Shown here piece after piece: positions 59,145-64,000 of a stretch of DNA of 64,000 nucleotides (its first letter is position 1; each line of letters begins with the position of its first letter). This stretch comes from Herpetosiphon llansteffanensis (GTDB lineage Bacteria > Chloroflexota > Chloroflexia > Chloroflexales > Herpetosiphonaceae), in contig NZ_PUBZ01000022.1 of assembly GCF_003205875.1 (NCBI RefSeq), positions 1 to 64,000 on the forward strand. Direction: 5' to 3'. The notes beneath the pieces are model-generated. The model was not told the DNA's origin. It worked only from the letters and a program-made list of their open reading frames with translations, and made no database searches. Made by a program: the position numbers and the translations under genes.

Positions 59145-61160
59145 CTAATTGGTCAGTTTGAAGCGTTGGGCGGCGCTGCTATTCCACGTCCATTGCTGAA
59201 TATTGGCATTATCGGCGCTGCTGCCATCAGCTACATCAACCACTTTGCCAGTTGCCCGATTAACAAAGCGCAGAAAACCATCGTCGAGCAAATCGATGCG
59301 CCATTGTTGGCTTTGGTTGCTGACCGCCGCCCACAGATGAATATTGGCTCCATCAGCATTCGAATCGCCAGCAACCGAGAGCATTTTGCCGCTGCTCGGA
59401 TGGCGCAATTTGTAGTAGCCATTATCGGTGTGCTGAAATTGCCATTGTTGCGCAGCCCCAGCGTAACAAGGCCATTGCAAAATATTCGTGCCATCGGCGC
59501 TCTGGTTATTGGCAACATCAACGCATTTATTGCTATTTTTGTTGGCAATATGCAGCGTGCCAACTGGCTGAAGTCGCCATTGTTGGTCGGGGTTGCCCAG
59601 CCAAGGCCATTGATGGGTCGCAGCACCAGCTTCGACCGAGCCATAGACGATTGAGAGATATTTGGCACTATTGCGATTGGCAATTCGTACCCAGCCATCG
59701 CTGACGGTTTGCAGATTCCATAGTTGATTAGCTTGGTTGTTGCCACAGGCCCATTGATGAGCGATACCACCATCGGCGGTGCTCCACGCCGCTAGATCTA
59801 AACATTTGCCAGTTGCCCGCGAAACCAGTTGATAATAGCCGCTCTCGCCAAGCCGCAGTTGCCATTGTTGGGCATTCGAGTTGTTGCACGTCCATTGCTG
59901 CACTTTGCTGCCATCGGCGCTATTCGCATTGTCAACATCCAAACATAGCCCGCTGCTACGATTGATCAGGTTGAAATAGGCGGCGTTGCTTGGTGGCGGT
60001 GGTGGCGGCGTTGGCGTTGGCGGATTATCGCCACCAGGCAAGGCGCGATATACCAGCAAGATGCGTTCGTTGCGGTTGCGATAGGCGGTTGCCACCAAGC
60101 CAAAGGTGCCATTGCCCCAATTGGTCACGTGGCTGCCATCACCAAACGCGCGCCATTTGCCATCAGCGCCTTGCTGATAACTCAAGCCGCCCCAATATTC
60201 CATGCCAGTTGGCCGTTGAATCCATAGCTCAACTTTGTAGAGTTGTTGGGCCGTGACGCTGGGCTGCAAATTAAGATCGACAAATTCGTTGCCATGCGAA
60301 ATTCCAGCCCAAACTTGGCCATTATCACTTTCGTCGATTTTAAAGCCGCCAGTGTAGATTTTGCGCTTGCTGCCGCCAGGCGCATCTGCTTCCCAATCTT
60401 CCACGTCGCGCACATGCTGGCCCTTCAAGCCCCAATAAATGTGGGTATTGCGGTTGTCATAATGTTTGTATTTGGCAGTGAGCACGCCAGCAGAGCGGGG
60501 CAGATAGGTGTTGCCAGCGTAATAATCTTCATCGCCTGGAAACATCACATCGGTGACAGCAATGCTTTCGTTGGTGGTATTGATGGCGGTTAGGCTTTGG
60601 TTGGCATCCCAGGTTTGTTGGGAGGCGGCTGGAGTTTTGGGCACGCGCACCTTGCCATCTGCTTGGATATAAAAGCCCGTTGTATTGCGCTGCAACGTCC
60701 ATCCACAACAGGGCGTGCTGGCATTCCAAGGCCCCAACTGATAGCCGGGCATGGTCTGATATGGCGCATACAACCCGCCATTGGCTTGTACCAAAGCCCG
60801 AATATCATACTCGCTATTGATTGCCCAACCACGGTTTTTATTGCCAGTCGACCACAATACGCCAGTGGTGATGTTGGGCACGTTGGGCAAGCTGTAATCG
60901 CTATTGACCAAATAATAGCTGCCCAGATCGCTGTACGAATGGGTGGTGCTGGGTATATATTCGTTGGCGACATTGCTTTGAACCGGATAACTAATGCCTT
61001 CAAAACTAACGCTGCCATAGCTGCTGGTGGTGTAGCCCTCGGCGTTGAGCGCAAGTGGCTCGGCGGCGTAAGATGCTTGGCTCAGCAAGCCCGCCAACAG
61101 CATGCTGCCAAGGCAACTGATCAGCAGACCCGAGCGCCAATGACGATACTTCAGATCCAT
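59145..61160 (-). CDS. Secreted protein with two ricin-type beta-trefoil lectin domains
   Basis: The ATG at 61160 has AGGAG eight bases upstream, giving 671 residues. A signal peptide (SGLLISCLGSMLLAGLLSQASYA, ~10-32) precedes an unassigned N-terminal domain (~35-380) with many Trp/Tyr and a CCGW motif. A Pro-rich linker (TPTPPPPPPS, ~390) follows. Two ricin B repeats (~400-535 and ~540-671) show QxW motifs (QQWTCNNSNAQQWQL, LQWPCYAGAAQQWQF, QQWTWNSSAAQRFKL) and GKCLDL/NKCVDV openings. It should bind exported glycans. The N-terminal domain may be catalytic, but no family is recognised. Confidence 0.85.
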   Translation of the reverse strand: MDLKYRHWRSGLLISCLGSMLLAGLLSQASYAAEPLALNAEGYTTSSYGSVSFEGISYPVQSNVANEYIPSTTHSYSDLGSYYLVNSDYSLPNVPNITTGVLWSTGNKNRGWAINSEYDIRALVQANGGLYAPYQTMPGYQLGPWNASTPCCGWTLQRNTTGFYIQADGKVRVPKTPAASQQTWDANQSLTAINTTNESIAVTDVMFPGDEDYYAGNTYLPRSAGVLTAKYKHYDNRNTHIYWGLKGQHVRDVEDWEADAPGGSKRKIYTGGFKIDESDNGQVWAGISHGNEFVDLNLQPSVTAQQLYKVELWIQRPTGMEYWGGLSYQQGADGKWRAFGDGSHVTNWGNGTFGLVATAYRNRNERILLVYRALPGGDNPPTPTPPPPPPSNAAYFNLINRSSGLCLDVDNANSADGSKVQQWTCNNSNAQQWQLRLGESGYYQLVSRATGKCLDLAAWSTADGGIAHQWACGNNQANQLWNLQTVSDGWVRIANRNSAKYLSIVYGSVEAGAATHQWPWLGNPDQQWRLQPVGTLHIANKNSNKCVDVANNQSADGTNILQWPCYAGAAQQWQFQHTDNGYYKLRHPSSGKMLSVAGDSNADGANIHLWAAVSNQSQQWRIDLLDDGFLRFVNRATGKVVDVADGSSADNANIQQWTWNSSAAQRFKLTN

Positions 61161-61196
61161 CAGCACAACTCCTGACTAATTAAAATAATTTAATTA

Positions 61197-61226
61197 ATCA
61201 TAGCTGGGCCACGGAGCTTATTTCAA
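61197..61226 (-). promoter_or_regulatory. Sigma-70 promoter of the lectin gene
   Basis: On the minus strand TTGAAA (61226-61221), an 18-bp spacer and TATGAT (61202-61197), 36 bp before the lectin start codon. Confidence 0.6.
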
Positions 61227-61877
61227 TGACTAAAAGAAGCTAGATTGGAGCAGGTTGGGCAAAGAAGTACAATAATGCTGAAATAGAGGGCAGCGTAGGC
61301 GCAAAGTGGCACTTGCAGAATTGGCGCGGAATAGCTAGAATTGCGGCGGATAGATTGGAAATTCATCAAGCCTTAGTGGGCAATCACGCCTGATCACTCC
61401 TTGCAACGCCCACCAATTATATCCTTCCTGGTAGCAACATCCAAGTTCAACCAGATTAACGTAGATCCTTGCATATTTGTGGATTTGGTGGCGTAGCTTT
61501 TGCTTAACGAACCACTAATCTACAAGCCTATTAATCTGCTCGCTCATTAAGCATTATTACTCATTACTTGCGCTGATTAATCAATGGTTGCTGTGATTAA
61601 GCTATTGCTGATTAATCGTTGCATGTGAGCGTTCTCATTTGTAAAAAGATTCATTTAATTACAAATGTTAACATTAAATAATTAAATTAGTGTAATGATT
61701 AATAAAATCAGAACTTATTTAATTATTGAAGACAGCTAAAAGGGTTGTGCAAGCACAAACGGTTTGGATGATCGCTATACGTCAAAATCAATTAGTCTGG
61801 ATGCATACTGATTATCTTTATGACCCATCGCATCCATTTTTTGTTGGATGACGAACATAAGATAAGAAAGGATTTCA
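61227..61877 (+). other. AT-rich control region upstream of the second ECF operon
   Basis: About 650 bases without a gene. They hold a direct repeat GCTGATTAATC (61572-61582 and 61607-61617) with a related GTGATTAAGC between (61593-61602), spaced 35 bp apart. Also present are many TTAATTA-type words from 61640 to 61730, a hairpin TTGTGC-AA-GCACAA (61746-61759) and another, CATCCA...TGGATG, just before the sigma gene. The repeated ATTAAT sites may be regulator-binding sites for the ECF operon or for the divergent lectin gene. Confidence 0.45.
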
Positions 61878-62498
61878 GTGGCAAATCAACCAGCTTCTCA
61901 GGCGGCACGGGCCGCGGCATCGGGTGATCAGGCTGATTTAGCGTTGGCTGCGCAGTTAGCCGCAGGCAACACCCAAGCCTTAGAAACATTGTATGAGCGC
62001 TATGCACGACCAATTTTTTCGTTGGCACTCCGGATTTTAGGCAACGAAGCCGATGCCGAAGAAGTGATGCAAGATGTTCTCGAACGAGTTTGGCGCTATT
62101 CAGGTAGCTTCGACGCACAACGAGGTCGTTTTGGCTCATGGGTTTTAGGCATGACCCATCACGTCGCGATTGATGCAGTTCGCAAACGCAGCCGGCGGCC
62201 TCAAGCTGTTGATGCTGAAGCCAGCGAACTCATGCTTGGCCTCATTTCCGACCCAAACCAACCTGATATGACCGATCAAGCCATCCAGCATGAACAAGCT
62301 GGGCAGGTTCGTGATGCCTTGCGTAGTTTGCCCGAATCCCAGCAACAAGCTATTGAATTGGCATTTTTCCGTGGCTTGAGCCACTTGGAGATTGCCGCAA
62401 CAACAGGTGAACCTTTAGGGACGGTCAAAACCCGCATTCGTCGGGGCATGGAGCGGCTGCGTGCCGTTCTCTCCAAAACAGGGGTATTCAATGACTGA
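61878..62498 (+). CDS. ECF-family RNA polymerase sigma factor (SigK-like)
   Basis: A 206-residue sigma factor beginning at GTG with AAAGGA upstream. Region 2 is at ~40-105 (LYERYARPIFSLALRILGNEADAEEVMQDVLERVWRYSGSFDAQRGRFGSWVLGMTHHVAIDAVRKR). Region 4 is at ~145-200 (ALRSLPESQQQAIELAFFRGLSHLEIAATTGEPLGTVKTRIRRGMERLR). The sequence style matches the SigK/RskA class. Its stop lies eight bases inside the anti-sigma gene, a coupled arrangement. Confidence 0.92.
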   Translation: MANQPASQAARAAASGDQADLALAAQLAAGNTQALETLYERYARPIFSLALRILGNEADAEEVMQDVLERVWRYSGSFDAQRGRFGSWVLGMTHHVAIDAVRKRSRRPQAVDAEASELMLGLISDPNQPDMTDQAIQHEQAGQVRDALRSLPESQQQAIELAFFRGLSHLEIAATTGEPLGTVKTRIRRGMERLRAVLSKTGVFND

Positions 62499-63270
62499 CC
62501 ATCGTGATGAACTTATCGAATTGTATGCACTTGGTGCTTTGCCTGCTGATGAAGCAGCGGAGGTTGAGGATTATTTGGCCTCAAATAGCCAAGCGCAACA
62601 ACGTTATTCTCAATATCAACAGGTTGCCCAAGCTTTGCGCTGGAGCGTCGAGCAGCGTGAGCCGCCTGAAGGGGCCTATGAGCGTTTTCGCGATCGTTTA
62701 GCCAAGCCCTCAAATGTGGTGGCAAGCAAGCCAACGCCCAAGCCTGCCAAGCGTCAATCGTGGTTGGCTAGCCTATTTGGCCGCCGCTACTATCTGATTG
62801 CAACCGCTCTCACTATTTTTCTAGTACTCTTAGCAGGGTTGGGTGGGCGTATTTGGCAATTGCAAAACGAAGTTGCAACCTTGCAGCCATTGATTGCCCA
62901 AAATCAACAATTAACTGAGCTGCTCGCTAAATCGGGCACGCAATTAGTGCCTTTGGCCGATACTGGTACGGGCATGGCTGGCGGCTCAATCAATATTATT
63001 GTCAATCCGCAAACTGGCCAAAGCTATCTTAGTGCTAGCCATCTGCCGCCCTTGGCTGCCAACCAAAGTTACCAACTCTGGCTGATTGCCGATGGCACGC
63101 CGCAAAGTATGGAAGTGTTTGGTGTTAATACCAGTGGCGATGCCTTGATTTGGATTGATCGTTTGCCATCGACTGGCGCTGAAAATTTGCTGGGGATTAC
63201 GGTCGAGCCTGCTGGCGGTAGTCAACAGCCAACCTCAAATCCGCTTGCGGTCGGCACAATCGATGCCTAA
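62491..63270 (+). CDS. Anti-sigma factor, RskA family
   Basis: A 259-residue membrane protein that overlaps the sigma gene by eight bases. The N-terminal cytoplasmic part (ELIELYALGALPADEAAEVEDYL) matches the RskA/anti-sigma-K start. A membrane helix (YYLIATALTIFLVLLAGLGG, ~103-122) follows, then a coiled segment (WQLQNEVATLQPLIAQNQQLTELL). The exported RskA domain (~160-255) has YLSASHLPPLAANQSYQLWLIADGTPQSMEVF. It should hold the sigma factor inactive until proteolysis. The zinc motif of ZAS-type anti-sigmas is absent. Confidence 0.9.
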   Translation: MTDHRDELIELYALGALPADEAAEVEDYLASNSQAQQRYSQYQQVAQALRWSVEQREPPEGAYERFRDRLAKPSNVVASKPTPKPAKRQSWLASLFGRRYYLIATALTIFLVLLAGLGGRIWQLQNEVATLQPLIAQNQQLTELLAKSGTQLVPLADTGTGMAGGSINIIVNPQTGQSYLSASHLPPLAANQSYQLWLIADGTPQSMEVFGVNTSGDALIWIDRLPSTGAENLLGITVEPAGGSQQPTSNPLAVGTIDA

Positions 63271-63280
63271 AATAGCCAGT

Positions 63281-63313
63281 AGCCAGCCATGAACCATGGC
63301 TGGCTGCTTTTTT
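63281..63313 (+). terminator. Terminator of the sigma/anti-sigma operon
   Basis: AGCCAGCCATG (63281-63291) pairs perfectly with CATGGCTGGCT (63295-63305) around AAC, followed by GCTTTTTT. It also faces the 3' end of purF on the other strand. Confidence 0.93.
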
Positions 63314-63320
63314 GTTTAAG

Positions 63321-64000
63321 CTAAACGCTGGTCAGTTCGAAAATTTCTTTGCCTGATTCGAGAATTGGGAAGGGATACTTACCTGTAAAGCAGGCCCCGC
63401 AAAAGCCATTGGCATCGCGGCGCGTGGCGCGGAGCAAGCCTTCCATTGAAAGGTAGGCCAACGAATCAGCGCCGATGCTCTCGCAAATTTCGGCCTCGGT
63501 TTTGTTGAAGGCAATCAATTCTGGCTGAGTCGCCATATCAACACCCATAAAACATGGGTGGCGAATCGGCGGCGCCGAGACTCGCATATGCACTTCGGTA
63601 GCCCCAGCTTTGCGCAACAGCTTGATAATTGGCCCGCTGGTTGTGCCGCGCACAATCGTATCGTCAATTAAAATCACCCGTTTGCCTGCAAGTACGTTCG
63701 GCAATGGATTGAGCTTGAGCGCAACCCCTTGCTGGCGCAGCCGTTGATCGGGCTGAATAAAGGTACGGCCAATATAGCGATTTTTGATCAAGCCATCGCC
63801 GTAGGGAATGCCGCTTGCTTGCGAAAAGCCCAGCGCGGCGGGCAATGCCGAGTCGGGCACACCAATCACCACATCTGCATCGGCGGGAGCTTCACGAGCC
63901 AATTCGTGGCCCAAGCGCATGCGCACTTCGTGAATCAATTGGCCTTGCAAATTGCTATCGGGGCGCGAGAAATAGATATATTCAAATAAACAGAACGCTT
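63321..64000 (-). CDS. purF: Amidophosphoribosyltransferase, C-terminal part (cut by window end)
   Basis: PurF makes 5-phosphoribosylamine from PRPP and glutamine, the first step of purine synthesis. The frame is open to the last base of the window; the reading begins ...[11 protein letters not shown], the family's usual signature. Present are [28 protein letters not shown], the PRPP-binding loop [14 protein letters not shown], and [13 protein letters not shown], which holds cysteines of the 4Fe-4S cluster as in the Bacillus-type enzyme. The N-terminal amidotransferase domain lies beyond the window. The TTG near 63950 is an internal codon, not a start. Confidence 0.95.
   Translation of the reverse strand, partial: AFCLFEYIYFSRPDSNLQGQLIHEVRMRLGHELAREAPADADVVIGVPDSALPAALGFSQASGIPYGDGLIKNRYIGRTFIQPDQRLRQQGVALKLNPLPNVLAGKRVILIDDTIVRGTTSGPIIKLLRKAGATEVHMRVSAPPIRHPCFMGVDMATQPELIAFNKTEAEICESIGADSLAYLSMEGLLRATRRDANGFCGACFTGKYPFPILESGKEIFELTSV

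Noticed and set aside
60597..61175. 192-codon plus-strand frame opposite the lectin gene
   Set aside because: The minus-strand gene has a signal peptide, lectin repeats, ribosome site and promoter. The plus frame has none of these.

Overview
The window looks like chromosome of a filamentous Chloroflexota, most probably Herpetosiphon or a close relative. This is inferred from gene content and style: tandem-GAF sensor kinases, a V4R protein, SpoIIM/RDD membrane proteins, WYL regulators, many ATGA-coupled gene pairs, moderate GC and 'word-like' intergenic repeats. No database comparison was possible.

Layout. 1-500: 3' end of a 23S rRNA gene, 5S rRNA and terminator. 600-790: a short minus-strand unit with a strong promoter and a 14-codon ORF. 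786-8553: LysM lipoprotein, SpoIIM and RDD membrane proteins, miaA, a cysteinyl-tRNA synthetase/MshC-like enzyme, DUF1499, a WYL regulator, a folded RNA and holA. 8671-24380: two large hybrid histidine kinases, a modular secreted amidase, an ECF sigma/anti-sigma pair, carA, an enoyl-CoA hydratase and an acyl-CoA synthetase. 24730-29935: a small unknown, an LPDTG surface protein, a P450 and a UvrA. 30106-44916: a six-gene signalling cluster built around a 3482-residue kinase with 17 GAF repeats, ending in an alpha/beta hydrolase whose nucleophile is glycine. 45391-50048: ArsB-type permease, unknown, esterase, glycosyltransferase, pentapeptide protein. 50413-53132: a WXG100-lipase fusion, a lipoprotein and an unknown that may be its secretion partner. 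53298-58946: DUF2721, a histidine kinase, an arginine-decarboxylase-like gene behind a long terminator-bearing leader, then chorismate mutase and DAHP synthase behind a Phe/Tyr leader-peptide attenuator. 59145-64000: a secreted ricin-type lectin, a second ECF sigma/anti-sigma pair, and the C-terminal part of purF, cut by the window end.

The strongest regulatory reading is at 57193-57444. A 32-codon leader peptide with ten Phe/Tyr codons precedes mutually exclusive antiterminator and terminator hairpins and the first genes of aromatic amino acid synthesis. The strongest candidates for new biology are the GAF17-kinase cluster with its inactive hydrolase, and the WXG100-lipase locus. Intergenic spaces at several operon ends carry a family of short dispersed word repeats, present in both orientations.
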